The notes beneath the pieces are model-generated. The model was not told the origin of the DNA. It saw nothing but the letters and a program-made list of their open reading frames with translations, and searched no databases. From Plotosus lineatus (Eukaryota; Chordata; Actinopteri; Siluriformes; Plotosidae): a stretch of DNA of 64,000 nucleotides. Shown here piece after piece: positions 24,501 through 32,092 of the stretch. A program made the position numbers and the translations under genes. Each line of letters opens with the position of its first letter. Position 1 is the stretch's first letter. The stretch is from the NCBI GenBank assembly GCA_024760905.1, contig CM045733.1:64802501-64866500 (forward strand), given 5' to 3'.

Positions 24501-27500
24501 TTCAACCTACACACTGGAGGAAAATCCATGTATACTTGTATGAAAGTGTGTTTTGTTAGTATCGAGTAGTGCCAGGTAAGATTAGCAATCAAAAGATTAT
24601 GATGGGGCGGAACAGAGGCGCAGTGGTTTTGCATGTATGCCCCAAAGCAAAAAGGCCAGAGTTTGAAGTTTTGGCAAGGATACAAATTTTGTGGTTTTGC
24701 AAATTTTGTTGCTTCGATTTTTTTTTTTGGTGGTGATTCACATTGTTTCTAAACCAGTGGTTCTTAACCTGTGGAGAATTCTCCACTGGTGGGGAATGGC
24801 GGAGTTGCCAAGTGGGGAATGACTGGTCGGACAGAAGAACCACTGCTTCAAAATTTGTTGACTTACTATACATGTAGATTCCACAGACCTATATATCATA
24901 GTTAGCTTCTATTTTGCAACATTTCATTTAAGCCTAATGGTCATTGAGATTTTTGAGGGAGCCCTTGTTAATATTAGTTTAATATTCAGCAACAGGTGCC
25001 GCTGTGACTAAGCTGTATCAATGAACCATTTGTTCATTGGTACAGCAAGTTAAAGAACCACATCTTTATTGGACAGTCCCAGGCTATATAATGTCAGAAG
25101 TGCTGACAACCGATCATTTTCTCGATTGAGATCCTCCGATTGCGGAGCTTGCAGAATTTTTTTCCTTATCCCACAGATACATATCCCAAAGAGCGAGATG
25201 CCGAAAAGAAAGTACGACAACAATTACCTGGACTACGGCTTCAGGTTTTTGGAGTTTGGAGGGGCGTAATGAGCAGCTGCCGCAGTGCGTCATTTGCAAC
25301 AAAACGCTCAGCAATGATTCGATGAAACCCCATCAATTGAAGAAGCACCTCTCCAATGTACACCCCAAGTTCGTTGGTAAGGAGAGGCAGTTTTTTGAAT
25401 TGAAAGCAAACTACTTGAAGAAAATGAGGATGGACCAGGACAGAAAATTTCATACTGAGTCGAAAGCGATAGTACACGCATCGTATGCTGTTTCTCCGCT
25501 GGTGGTGAAGGCGAAGAAGCCACATAGCATCGGAGAGACGCTCATAAAGCAGTGCCTTGTGTCGTGCACTGGCATTTTGCTTGGTGAATCTGCGGTGTCG
25601 AAGTTGAAGCAAGTTTCTCTGTCCAACAACACTGTCAAGTCCCGCATCTTCGACATGTGCAACATCAAGTCGCAGCTCTTGGCAAAGGTCAAAGCGTCTC
25701 CCGTCTTTGCAATTCAGCTGGATGAGTCCGCTGATGTGGTAAATTTGTCTCAACTAATTGTCTTCGTTCAATACGTCCACGACCAAAGCATCGAAGAGGA
25801 CTTGCTGTTTTGCTGCCCACACTATGCATGGTTCGTATCCTCGCATTGCTGTGGCGGCGATCACACTACTGGTTGCATTTCCCTCCACGTACCTGTGCGA
25901 GTTGGCATTTTCGAGCATGGTTGTGATCAAAACCAAATCGTGAAACCGCCTGATTGACCTTGAATCTGATTTGCGCTGTGCCATTTCAAAAGTGGAACCG
26001 AACATTGAGGCACTCCTCAAGGCAAAATCATCAGCCCAGAAGGAAGTGTGAGTGAGCACAAGTCAGTTGAAGTCACCCTACCATTTTCGTTTCATTCTAG
26101 GAGCAGACTAATTGCTATAAAATTTAGAGACATGCTTGAAATCATTATCTTCTTGTGTTAGCAATGGCTACCTCCAAAGAAACTCGTGCAGCAGCCATTG
26201 CATTGCATCAAAATGGCCTCGCATGCAAGGAAATTGCTGCTAAGAATATTGCACCTGAAAGAACCATTTACCAAATTATAAGAAATTTCAAGGAGACAGA
26301 TTCATCTGCAGCAAAGAAGGCTTCAGGACTTCCCAGAGTATCCAGCATGCAGCAGGACCGTCTCCTCTTCAGGAGTCAGCTACGGAATCGTGTTGCCACC
26401 ATTGCAGAGCTTGCTCACGATTGGCAGTAGGCAGGTGTGACTGGATCTGCACGTGCAGTGAGGCGAAGACTTTTGAACAAAGGCCTGGTATCAAGAAGCA
26501 ACAGCAAAGAAGTCACTTCTCTCAAAGAAAAACATCAAGGACACACAGAAATTCTGCACGCAGTATAGTGTGTGGCAAGCAGAAGACTGGTGCAAAGTTA
26601 TTTTCTCTAATGAAACCCCCTTTTGGATATTTGGGACATCTGGAAAAGCGGCTGTCAGGAGAGGAGAAGGTGAACGTTACCATGAGTCCTGTGAAGTGCC
26701 AAAAGTGAAACATCCTGAGACCATTCATGTTTGGGGTTGCTTCTCATCCAAGGGGGTGGGCTCACTCACAATCCTGCCCAAAAACATTGCCAGGAATTAA
26801 GAATGGTATCAAAACACCCTCCAAGAGCAACTCCTTCCAACGATCCAGAAGCACTTTGGTGGGGATTTGTGCATTTTTTCAGCATGATGGCGCACCATGT
26901 CCTAAGGCAAAAGTGATCACGAAGTGGCTCAAAGATCATAACATTTAATGTTTTGGATCCATGGCCAGGAAATAAGTGAGATATTAATCCAATCGAGAAC
27001 CTGTAGTCCATCCTCAAAAAACGTGTGAACAAGCAGAAGCCCACAAATTGTGAGCAACTTTGAACACTGATAGGGCAAGAATGGGCTGCAATAACTCAGG
27101 ATGTTGTCCAGTATCTGATATCCAGCATGCCAAAGTGAATTGCTGAAGTTTTGAAGACGAAGGGTCAACACTGTAAATATTGACTCTCGGCAAAAAATAG
27201 ATGTATAGTCCGCCCCCTACTTATGAAATTAATCTGTTCCAGCGCCCTTTTCGTAACGCAGGAGTTTTGTCAGTAGGAGTCGCATTTTACATGTTAAACG
27301 CCTGATTTGTTCCAAGGCTCCCAAGACTACCCCATAAACCCTTTAAAAATGATAAAAGTACACCAATTTTGTATGAAATGTGTGTTAAAAGTAAAATAAA
27401 ATTATTTATTAAACCATTTAAACATTTTATTAACATATTAAACCATTTTATTAACATATTTATTAATTAAACCATTATTAAACATTTTTTTATTAACACA

Positions 27501-27814
27501 CACACACACGCCCCTGTCTCTGTCTATCTCTCTCACACACACATACACACAGACTCACAATACAGTACGCATTGAATGTGTATTGTATACACATTAAATG
27601 TTTTTTGTGGCGCTGCGGGCCACGCCCACAAGACATAGAATTCAAAGCACATTTGACAGATCGGAGGTCCATATTCAACTTTAACTTGATTCCTTGAGGG
27701 ATCGGAATTCCAGATGAGCTCACATGCGCCACATTTATTATTTACTGAATTAAACAACTTAAAAAACTAGAGAGTTAGCCTCCTTCTGTCTCTCTCTCTC
27801 TCTCTCTCTAACAG

Positions 27815-27860
<46 letters not shown>

Positions 27861-30800
27861 CGAAATGTTTTATTTAAAGCAGAATTACAGTACCTGTTTG
27901 AAAGATTAGATTTCCTCACTGTATTTCTGCTTTAAGGTCTCCTTCTGGTTCAATATCGTCCCGATTGTAGAGGGGTTTCGGCGATAACAAAATACTGTAT
28001 AATGCTGCATGATCAATCTCAAAACAAGCCAACAGTCAACTCTCCTTCATGTGTATGACAAACAGGAAGTTTGGGTAGGGTTCAGCTGCGTCATCCCTCT
28101 TAGCCAATGGGAGGCCAGCGGGGCAGGATGTTGGGAGACATCCAATGAGACAGTAACTCGTGCATCGTGTGAAATTTTGATTGGTGTCAGCCTCCCGGCA
28201 ACCCTAATTATGATTAAGCAACATAGAAAGTGAATGAATTAATGTAGTTCATGATATTTATTTTTGCAAAACTCTATGGTCATTTTTATAGATTAATCAA
28301 CTACTGTGGTCATGTTGATTGAGGTTAAGTAAGTAAGTACTAATTCTGACCTGTTTTTAGTGCGTTATAAACACATTTAAGTGCTGTTCTTTTGGTGTTG
28401 TACATTATATGCAGCTGTGTGGATGATGGTACTTTTCCATTATACCTGCAGTACCCTGTACCAGGATGGTGAATAGTAAGAAATGTTTGGTTCTGCATCT
28501 TGCGGATGAGGATGTGCTATTTCCTGAGATTTGCCTGGAGGCATAGCATTGAATGTTTAATAGTACTGTATCTGAATAATTGTTACTGATGAGCTAAGAC
28601 ATCTCTGTTTTTAATCTTTCCCCACAGTGACGCGGTTCCGTGTATTAAAGCACACTCGACTCAATGTCGTTGCCTTTCTGAATGAACTGCCCAAAACCAA
28701 GCATGACTTTGCCTCTTTCAATGTGGATGTAAGCACATGCACAGTGAGTTCCCGTCATACATTTGTGAATATCTTTTGGCTTATCACGCAACTTGTTCCG
28801 CAATACAAGTGATTGATTCTGTTTTCACAGCAAACATTACTGGTGTTTACAGTCAGTGGCGTGTTCAAGGACAGTATGTATTGCATATTGCATATAGATA
28901 ATACGTAGGGTACTGCCATGTTTTTTATTATAGCTATTTTTTTACTGTTTATTTATTTATTCATTTATTTATTTTGCTCCTTTAGTTGACATCAAATCAA
29001 AAGAATCTACTCGTGCCTTCTCTCGTGTTTTCATTGCAGTTCCAGCTATGAATAACGGGTAAGAAAAAACTCTGTTCGTGTCTTTTACTTATTTTAATCA
29101 GGGGCTGACAAATACAAAATTCAAGCTAGCCTACAGCACAGTGAAATCTCCAGTTCCATGATTTTATAATCCGGGAAACTAATTGACTGGAATAAAATAT
29201 TTGAATCCCCAAGTGTGACCAGCTGTACTGCATGGTGGTAAAATGAATAGTGTTGGTTGACGGTCTGTGCAGTCTCTGAGTTCTCTAGATTCCTCTCACC
29301 TCTCAAAAGCACGGTGGAAATCGCGTGAGCTAAATAACTAGTATTTGTCGAAGATGAGCATCTTGGTATATCCCACACAGGAATATTAAAATCAAACTAA
29401 ATCTAGATTTTATAGTATATTTTTCTCTATGAATTAAGGTCCAGCTGGCCCGGTGGGGGGTTGGTGGTAAAGGGTGCTGGATCGCTGATCCTAAGGTTGG
29501 GGATTCGAGCCCCCCCCCCCCCCCCCCCCCCCCCCCAGTGCAACTAACTGGGTTATCAAAGGCCGGCCATGTCTCACTGTCTATGGTGAGAGGTTCATGT
29601 AAAACACGGGTTGGAAACCTTTTTGACTAAGAGAGCCAAAGAAAAGACTTACTGTATTTTAAAATCTAATCCTCTGAGAGCTATATATACATATATACAC
29701 ATGCCCCAAAGGGGGCGTTCCCCCCTATTTGAGAACCACTGGCCTAGGGCTTCACCAGCTTAAAGCCGTCTGACCTCGGAAGCTTAGCACGGCTGGGCCA
29801 GTTCAGTACTTGAATGGGAGACTGTTTTGGGGGGTCTCATGGTTAACGAAGTGGCTTTGGAACAGAAAGGTTGTTGGTTCGATTCCCGAAATAGCGGGGG
29901 AAATGTGTAGTGGTGGGGAAGTGAGCTGCTCCTTCCCTTCTTCAATATTCATGGCTGAAGTGCCCTTAAGCAAGCTGCTCTATGGGTACTTCAAATGTGT
30001 GTTCAAGGTTTACGTGTGTATGCGCGCTCACTTTGAATGGGTTAAATGCAGAGGCAATAATTTCCCTTGTGGGATGAATGCAATATAACAAAATGTAAAT
30101 TATTGCCTCTGCTATCCCGTCCAGGGTTTCTAGACACAGGTTCTTAACTCATTGACAGTACAGTGGTATCTTTAAGTGAGTATGACAGATACTTGGATAG
30201 CCAAGTGCAATAGTTACAGACGATATATGAGTGAAATTACGTTGTTGAATTCTAATTAAAAATGTTTCTGTTCATCTTCATCTTCATGCAAGCATCCAAA
30301 ATAGTTATTGATATGTATTTTTTGTCTTGTTATTCTTACAGGCTATGTTTAGTCAATGATGCACTGTTTGTGAGGAACGCTACCAATGAGGAGATCTGCC
30401 GTGCGTTTGCTACACCCACCCCGACCCCATCCAGCAGCCCTGTATCCACCCACTCTCCCACCCAACAAGAGATGATCTCTACCTTCTCACAGAAATCTCA
30501 GATGAATCTTGAATGGTCCCAAAAGTGAGTGGAGATTACTTTGACTTTGTGATATCTGTGTGTTGGACATTGAACACTGAAGTTTTATCTGCTCACGTTC
30601 ATAACATCTTTGCGGTGGCTACACCTATATATTATTATTTGGGGGAGAAGTGAAATCAATCTTTCAATACCTTTTTTAATGTCATATGTTTTTGCTTCAG
30701 GTGGCTCGAGCAGAATAAATGGGATTTCAGTCGAGCTGTCCAACTCTTTGCAGAACTCAAGGTGAGACTACTGGAGTATGATGGCGATCTCCATGAGAAG

Positions 30801-30908
30801 GTTATATAGTAACATGATTTGCATGATAAATGTGTTTAATTGTGTTAATAATTTGTTTCTGTTTTATAACAGGCTCGGGGCTCCATATCAGAGGTTGTTT
30901 TCACATAA
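4183..30908 (+). CDS. nxf1: Nuclear RNA export factor 1 (NXF1/TAP), complete gene, 21 coding exons
   Basis: General mRNA export receptor; in the known family it works with NXT1 and is loaded on mRNPs by TREX/ALYREF to carry mRNA through nuclear pores. The 21 exons joined here give 1,896 nt, 631 residues plus stop, close to the roughly 619 of mammalian NXF1, with every phase matching. Domain order read from the translation: Arg/Gly-rich N terminus with [11 protein letters not shown] (about 1-125), RNA-binding domain (about 128-205), leucine-rich repeats (about 215-365), NTF2-like domain (about 385-560, binds NXT1), a Pro/Thr/Ser linker, and a C-terminal UBA/TAP-C domain (about 575-631) for FG nucleoporins. 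All introns are GT-AG. The start is chosen by homology to the MAD N terminus and a good context (A at -3, G at +4). Intron 10 carries a CTE-like motif. Introns 5, 10 and 15 are enlarged by mobile elements. Identification is secure; paralogue status (nxf1a or nxf1b) cannot be told. Confidence 0.96.
4830..5045 (+). repeat. SINE fragment (family A, L2-like tail), 5'-truncated
   Basis: Body and tail match 13452-13790 (GGCCATGTCTCTCACTGTCT through GAATTAGGATTAAGCGGTTA); the tRNA head is missing. Lies in nxf1 intron 1. Confidence 0.8.
5555..5603. repeat. (TG)n microsatellite at nxf1 exon 2 acceptor
   Basis: About 24 TG units ending five bases before the exon 2 acceptor. Confidence 0.95.
5609..5816 (+). 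CDS. nxf1: nxf1 exon 2
   Basis: Reads from [15 protein letters not shown] to QDGSFQGR. It is rich in Arg and Gly, as in the RNA/ALYREF-binding N terminus of the family. The acceptor (ATCAG) comes directly after a long TG repeat; the donor is GTGAGT. It ends two bases into a codon. Confidence 0.9.
6233..6301. repeat. (TA)n microsatellite
   Basis: About 34 TA units in nxf1 intron 2. The surrounding 5820-6930 has no recognisable gene. Confidence 0.95.
6940..7205 (+). pseudogene. Tc1-like transposase fragment
   Basis: Translates [20 protein letters not shown] followed by a degraded DLNLTD...WESQP, the C-terminal DDE-domain end of Tc1 transposases (FQHDNAP...SPDLNP...ESLP). Frame-degraded and truncated on both sides; in nxf1 intron 2. 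Confidence 0.75.
7371..7539 (+). CDS. nxf1: nxf1 exon 3
   Basis: Joins exon 2 as [14 protein letters not shown], the conserved NPY..RPNRRGD block, and ends KNWYKIT, the first strand of the RNA-binding domain. The acceptor TTGGAG has a weak polypyrimidine tract; the donor is GTATGG. The start is fixed by frame and homology rather than by splice-site strength. Confidence 0.82.
7628..7711 (+). CDS. nxf1: nxf1 exon 4
   Basis: 28 codons, phase 0 at both ends, [13 protein letters not shown] to RIPFTPVH. Part of the RNA-binding domain. Acceptor AACAG, donor GTAAGT. Confidence 0.9.
7781..8344. mobile_element. Tigger/pogo-like MITE (family M1-long)
   Basis: Ends CAGTGGTACCTCGTCTAACG and ACAAGGTACCACTG are inverted repeats, and the left end is preceded by TA. 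The interior is shared with the elements at 43659, 49708 and 20364. In nxf1 intron 4. Confidence 0.75.
8347..8412. repeat. Minisatellite, GTACGTGT units
   Basis: About seven units of GTACGTGT with one T variant, between two MITEs. Confidence 0.85.
8426..8933. mobile_element. MITE (family M2, GGGATCCCT ends)
   Basis: Left end CAGGGATCCCTCACTTTCCG and right end GCGAAGTATCAAGGGATCCC are inverted repeats with adjacent TA. The interior is an AT-rich stretch with a CG/CA microsatellite (8631-8678). Other copies or parts: 17545-17800, 47396-47815, 48053-48160, 52185-52550. Confidence 0.75.
9045..9149 (+). CDS. nxf1: nxf1 exon 5
   Basis: 35 codons in phase 0 including [16 protein letters not shown], the second half of the RNA-binding domain. 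Donor GTGTGA is non-consensus after position 3. Confidence 0.88.
9295..11890 (-). mobile_element. Restriction-like-endonuclease LINE (R2/NeSL-type group), degenerate
   Basis: Minus-strand reading, right to left: N-terminal RT part ([60 protein letters not shown]), an AFMDD catalytic motif near 11010, an internal deletion, then [20 protein letters not shown], a CCHC knuckle ([20 protein letters not shown]), then IELTVPWE followed by a stop, and [11 protein letters not shown] with SRWLWMKR. This domain order is that of early-branching LINEs with a restriction-like endonuclease at the C terminus. Several frameshifts; 5'-truncated. In nxf1 intron 5. Confidence 0.85.
12254..12439 (-). repeat. tRNA-derived SINE, common teleost type
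   Basis: TTTGGCAGATGCTCTTTTCC, CAACTTACAATTATC and CTTGCTCAAGGGCCCAACA are the usual landmarks; the tRNA-like end lies at the right. Flanked by ACGTGATACATGA (12241-12253) and ATGTGATACGTGA (12440-12452), a target duplication with two mismatches. Confidence 0.8.
12599..12679 (+). CDS. nxf1: nxf1 exon 6
   Basis: 27 codons, [14 protein letters not shown] to DQDLEHLK. Last strand of the RNA-binding domain and the linker to the LRR domain. Phase 0 at both ends. Confidence 0.9.
12771..12840 (+). CDS. nxf1: nxf1 exon 7
   Basis: [20 protein letters not shown]..., start of the LRR domain. Acceptor TTTTTACAG, donor GTACCA. Ends one base into a codon. Confidence 0.9.
13002..13090 (+). CDS. nxf1: nxf1 exon 8
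   Basis: [20 protein letters not shown]... to ENIPQ, LRR domain cap helix. Acceptor TTTCTCAG, donor GTAAGA. Confidence 0.92.
13452..13790 (+). repeat. tRNA-derived SINE (head family A, L2-like tail), full length
   Basis: The head has a degenerate A box and B box (GGTTCAAGCCC). The body has GGCCATGTCTCTCACTATCT and AAGAACCATTGCTGACTTTC. The tail has CTGGCGAGCTGTCCAGGGTG and CCCTAATTAGGATTAAGCGG. Flanked by the perfect duplication ACGATTTGAC (13442-13451, 13791-13800). Confidence 0.88.
13801..14556. other. nxf1 intron 8, no recognised feature
   Basis: Contains a T-homopolymer at about 13991-14007 and a short (CCG)n at 14194-14204. No other element or gene is seen. Confidence 0.5.
14557..14664 (+). 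CDS. nxf1: nxf1 exon 9
   Basis: 36 codons with two leucine-rich repeats ([17 protein letters not shown] and [11 protein letters not shown]). Acceptor TTTTAG, donor GTGACA. Confidence 0.94.
14808..14917 (+). CDS. nxf1: nxf1 exon 10
   Basis: LRR exon with [17 protein letters not shown]. It ends after residue 351, the position of the mammalian exon 10/intron 10 junction. Reading on into the intron stays open for 19 codons and stops at 14973-14975, which would make a short NXF1 if the intron is retained. Confidence 0.93.
15144..15225 (+). repeat. hAT-like MITE end (CAGTGCTTCTCAA type)
   Basis: CAGTGCTTCTCAATTATTTT then the GGCGCC...AGGAAGAAAAAAA stretch. It matches the reverse complement of the right end of the element at 43998-44683, and also 50239-50300. 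In nxf1 intron 10. Confidence 0.6.
15640..15988. mobile_element. Tigger-like MITE right end, divergent
   Basis: Ends ...GAGTACCGAGGCTCCACTG followed by TA. The interior resembles an old M1-type element. The left end is not found. Confidence 0.5.
16230..16342. repeat. hAT-like element right end
   Basis: CAAAGGTTGCCGACCCCTGG matches the right end of the element at 2255-2920. Confidence 0.55.
16345..16700 (+). repeat. tRNA-derived SINE of V-SINE-like type with long (TG)n
   Basis: Contains TGAAGTGCCCTTGAGCAAGG, the conserved central block of many vertebrate SINEs, then a TG/TATG repeat (16519-16638), then GATGGGTTAAATACAGAGG and the tail GGGATTAATAAAGTATACC. Related copies at 18366-18590 and 29820-30089. 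Confidence 0.78.
17040..17440. other. AT-rich part of nxf1 intron 10
   Basis: No repeat or coding sequence recognised; it directly precedes the CTE-like element. Confidence 0.5.
17498..17558 (+). promoter_or_regulatory. CTE-like NXF1-binding RNA element in nxf1 intron 10
   Basis: The 5' strand AGCCAATGACGGGTAAGA (17502-17519) matches the NXF1-binding internal loop of the Mason-Pfizer monkey virus constitutive transport element. 21 bases further on, ACCTAAAGCAGG resembles the opposite strand of that loop (ACCTAAGACAGG). The intervening sequence folds: CACC (17523-17526) pairs with GGTG (17537-17540). Outside the loop, GCC (17503-17505) pairs with GGC (17553-17555) and GGT with ACC. This is one loop, i.e. 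half of the two-loop viral element. Known: mammalian NXF1 intron 10 has a CTE that allows export of its intron-retaining mRNA. Function here is inferred. Confidence 0.78.
17565..17800 (-). mobile_element. M2 MITE fragment
   Basis: Reverse complement of the left half of 8426-8933 (GCGCACCTCACATAAAAAC ... CAGTCAGGGGAGTCAATCGT ... CTCGGTCCCAATTAACC). It begins within about 10-20 bases of the CTE-like element. Confidence 0.65.
18366..18590 (+). repeat. V-SINE-like element, 5'-truncated
   Basis: GCTGAAGTGCCCATGAGCAA, a TG repeat (18474-18520), GATTTAAATTTAGAGAC and a tail GAATTAATA that runs into a MITE. Confidence 0.75.
18592..18834. mobile_element. Short palindromic-end MITE
   Basis: Ends CCATATTCGACATAATAAGT and the near-exact inverted copy, each bordered by TA. 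About 243 bases, AT-rich centre. Inserted at the 3' end of the SINE before it. Confidence 0.68.
19003..19154 (-). repeat. SINE family A with RTE-like tail, 5'-truncated
   Basis: Only the 3' third is present (CGGCTTTTTCCCTTTTCC to CACGCTGACGGCTCTGCAG). Flanked by a perfect 12-bp duplication AGTTCACGAATC (18991-19002, 19155-19166), so truncation happened on insertion. Confidence 0.85.
20169..20205 (+). CDS. nxf1: nxf1 exon 11
   Basis: A 37-nt micro-exon, [13 protein letters not shown], matching the end of the LRR domain. Acceptor TTTTGCCAG, donor GTGAGA. It lies 5.25 kb after exon 10. Confidence 0.88.
20364..21568. mobile_element. Tigger-like MITE (M1-long) interrupted by a second MITE
   Basis: Ends CAGTGATGCCTCAGCTAAC and TTAGATGAGGTATCACTG, TA on both sides. 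Contains the element at 20505-21123. In nxf1 intron 11. Confidence 0.78.
20505..21123. mobile_element. Tigger-like MITE (M1-short), nested
   Basis: Ends CAGTTGTACCTCAATTTACG and CGTAAGTTGAGGTTCCACTG, TA on both sides. It contains three tandem copies of a stretch with AGCCAATGGGAGGCCAG. Relatives: 38249, 46149, 60384, 63782. Confidence 0.82.
21859..21927 (+). CDS. nxf1: nxf1 exon 12
   Basis: 23 codons, [14 protein letters not shown]..., the linker into the NTF2-like domain. Phase 0. Confidence 0.92.
22016..22071 (+). CDS. nxf1: nxf1 exon 13
   Basis: [19 protein letters not shown], first helix of the NTF2-like domain. Donor GTAAGT; ends two bases into a codon. Confidence 0.92.
22158..22548 (-). 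repeat. tRNA-derived SINE family D
   Basis: GACCACCACTACCAGGGAGG and a right-hand tRNA-like end (reverse complement has a GGTGCGTGACTATTAACCC head and a B-box-like stretch). Other copies at 41393-41835, 54003-54402 and, inverted, 62790-63140. Confidence 0.65.
22872..22979 (+). CDS. nxf1: nxf1 exon 14
   Basis: [20 protein letters not shown]..., the most conserved stretch of the NTF2-like domain. Donor GTATGT. Confidence 0.93.
23000..24040. other. nxf1 intron 14, mostly unique sequence
   Basis: No element identified. A tract near 23269-23343 (TTTTAGTATATACTACATGG) resembles one at 49190-49265. Confidence 0.45.
24047..24105 (+). CDS. nxf1: nxf1 exon 15
   Basis: [20 protein letters not shown], a divergent segment of the NTF2-like domain. 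Acceptor ATCACAG, donor GTAACT. Confidence 0.88.
24755..24845. mobile_element. Very short hAT-like MITE
   Basis: 91 bases with CAGTGGTTCTTAACC at the left and AGAAGAACCACTG at the right. No convincing 8-bp target duplication. Confidence 0.5.
25200..26051 (+). pseudogene. hAT transposase pseudogene (ZBED/Buster-like), internally deleted
   Basis: Begins [15 protein letters not shown], shifts frame near 25256, then shows a BED-type finger ([29 protein letters not shown]), then [20 protein letters not shown] (the start of the RNase H-like core), and then jumps near 25825 to the hAT dimerisation domain in another frame ([34 protein letters not shown], and after a further shift [20 protein letters not shown]). 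The catalytic core between is missing. Resembles the source of ZBED5-like genes but is broken here. In nxf1 intron 15. Confidence 0.82.
26160..27180 (+). pseudogene. Tc1-like transposase pseudogene
   Basis: Starts [20 protein letters not shown] (helix-turn-helix region), then a stop at 26428-26430, frameshifts, then [56 protein letters not shown] and a degraded PIENL region. Near full length (about 340 codons) but with several stops. Directly after the hAT pseudogene. Confidence 0.85.
27206..28180. mobile_element. Tigger-like MITE (M1-short), right end lost
   Basis: Left end CCGCCCCCTACTTATGAAAT follows TA. The interior matches 38249-38975 (GGGATCGGAATTCCAGATGA). The right end is replaced by a SINE tail at 28185. 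Includes CA repeats at 27499-27540 and 27818-27857. Confidence 0.65.
28185..28240 (+). repeat. SINE tail fragment (L2-like)
   Basis: CAGCCTCCCGGCAACCCTAA ... GAATGAATT. Confidence 0.65.
28628..28743 (+). CDS. nxf1: nxf1 exon 16
   Basis: Contains [18 protein letters not shown]. The donor chosen is GTGAGT at 28744; an upstream GTAAGC at 28729 would remove five residues that align with the family, so the downstream site is preferred. Confidence 0.88.
28831..28873 (+). CDS. nxf1: nxf1 exon 17
   Basis: [14 protein letters not shown], a 43-nt exon inside the NTF2-like domain. Donor GTATGT. Confidence 0.9.
28986..29058 (+). CDS. nxf1: nxf1 exon 18
   Basis: [16 protein letters not shown] to [11 protein letters not shown]2-like domain. 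Donor GTAAGA. Confidence 0.92.
29455..29602 (+). repeat. SINE family A, 5' part with poly-C expansion
   Basis: tRNA-like head (GGATCGCTGATCCTAAGGTT, GGATTCGAGCCCC), then about 30 consecutive C, then the body until AGGTTCATGTAAAAC. The 3' part is missing. Confidence 0.8.
29740..30089 (+). repeat. SINE with 5S-rRNA-derived and tRNA-like head
   Basis: 29740-29824 aligns with 5S rRNA: GTCTGACCTCGGAAGC, AGCACGGCTGGGCCAGTT and GTACTTGAATGGGAGAC correspond to the A- and C-box half. It is followed at once by a tRNA-like segment (GGTTGTTGGTTCGATTCCC) and a V-SINE-like body (GCTGAAGTGCCCTTAAGCAA, GAATGGGTTAAATGCAGAGG). Not a functional 5S gene: 5' and 3' ends diverge. In nxf1 intron 18. Confidence 0.75.
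30342..30524 (+). CDS. nxf1: nxf1 exon 19
   Basis: [14 protein letters not shown] ends the NTF2-like domain. Then comes a low-complexity linker with PTPTPSSSP, then QMNLEWSQK, the first helix of the UBA domain. Donor GTGAGT. Confidence 0.94.
30701..30761 (+). CDS. nxf1: nxf1 exon 20
   Basis: [20 protein letters not shown], the core of the C-terminal UBA/TAP-C domain. Donor GTGAGA. Confidence 0.93.
30873..30908 (+). CDS. nxf1: nxf1 exon 21 (stop codon)
   Basis: [11 protein letters not shown] then TAA, the usual C-terminal end of NXF1. Confidence 0.92.
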   Translation, partial: ARGSISEVVFT

Positions 30909-31190
30909 AGAAGATGGGTCTACGTTTAGCAAATCAAATTTCTGTGTTAAATTATGAACAAAAAGGAGAGTTATTTATTGTTCTATAATTGTTTTTTTAA
31001 TTATTTTATATTATTTTACGTTTTCAGTGTTTCTTAATGTTATTACAGCTCAGGCTGGACTGAGCATTAAACAATAACAGTACTTCTGTTGTTCTGTTAC
31101 CATTGTCTTTTAAGTATTTTATTTGTGATTTGGAACCATCTTGTTTGATACGGCATTAAAATAGCAATAAAATTTGTTTTCGGAGTTCAG
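30909..31190 (+). terminator. nxf1 3' UTR and poly(A) signal
   Basis: AT-rich 3' UTR of about 260 bases. A canonical AATAAA lies at 31166-31171, followed by a T/G-rich stretch and then, from about 31205, a dispersed repeat. Confidence 0.6.
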
Positions 31191-31204
31191 ATTTTTTTTT
31201 CTGT

Positions 31205-31300
31205 TTACCATATTTTCCAAACTAATAAGTCACACTTTTTTCATAGATTTGCCGAAGGTGCGACTTATACTCCAGAGCGACTTATGTGGAAATTATTACT
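31205..31300. repeat. MITE-like fragment after nxf1
   Basis: ACCATATTTTCCAAACTAAT ... GCGACTTATACTCCAGAGCG has the internal repeats of a widespread fish MITE. Truncated. Confidence 0.45.
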
Positions 31301-31414
31301 TATAATTCTGCTCGTCATAATAATAATGAACATAATGTCACATGTTTATTTTCACACTCGCAACCACAAGAGGGCAACTCTAGGCTTGTGTACCAGTACC
31401 TGATGATCCTATAT

Positions 31415-32008
<594 letters not shown>

Positions 32009-32011
32009 TCC

Positions 32012-32016
<5 letters not shown>

Positions 32017-32062
<46 letters not shown>
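32017..32062. repeat. (TG)n/(TA)n microsatellite
   Basis: Directly after the hAT element. Confidence 0.9.
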
Positions 32063-32066
<4 letters not shown>

Positions 32067-32092
32067 TTACACACACACCCACTGTTGAGAAT

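Noticed and set aside
24747..24853. 8-bp target duplication for the 91-base hAT-like MITE
   Set aside because: TTCTAAAC and CTTCAAAA match poorly; an insertion event cannot be shown.
28729..28734. GTAAGC as the nxf1 exon 16 donor
   Set aside because: It would delete five residues aligned in the family; the GTGAGT 15 bases downstream keeps length and frame.
29740..29824. Functional 5S rRNA gene
   Set aside because: Only part of the gene is similar, ends diverge, no T-run terminator, and a SINE body follows directly.
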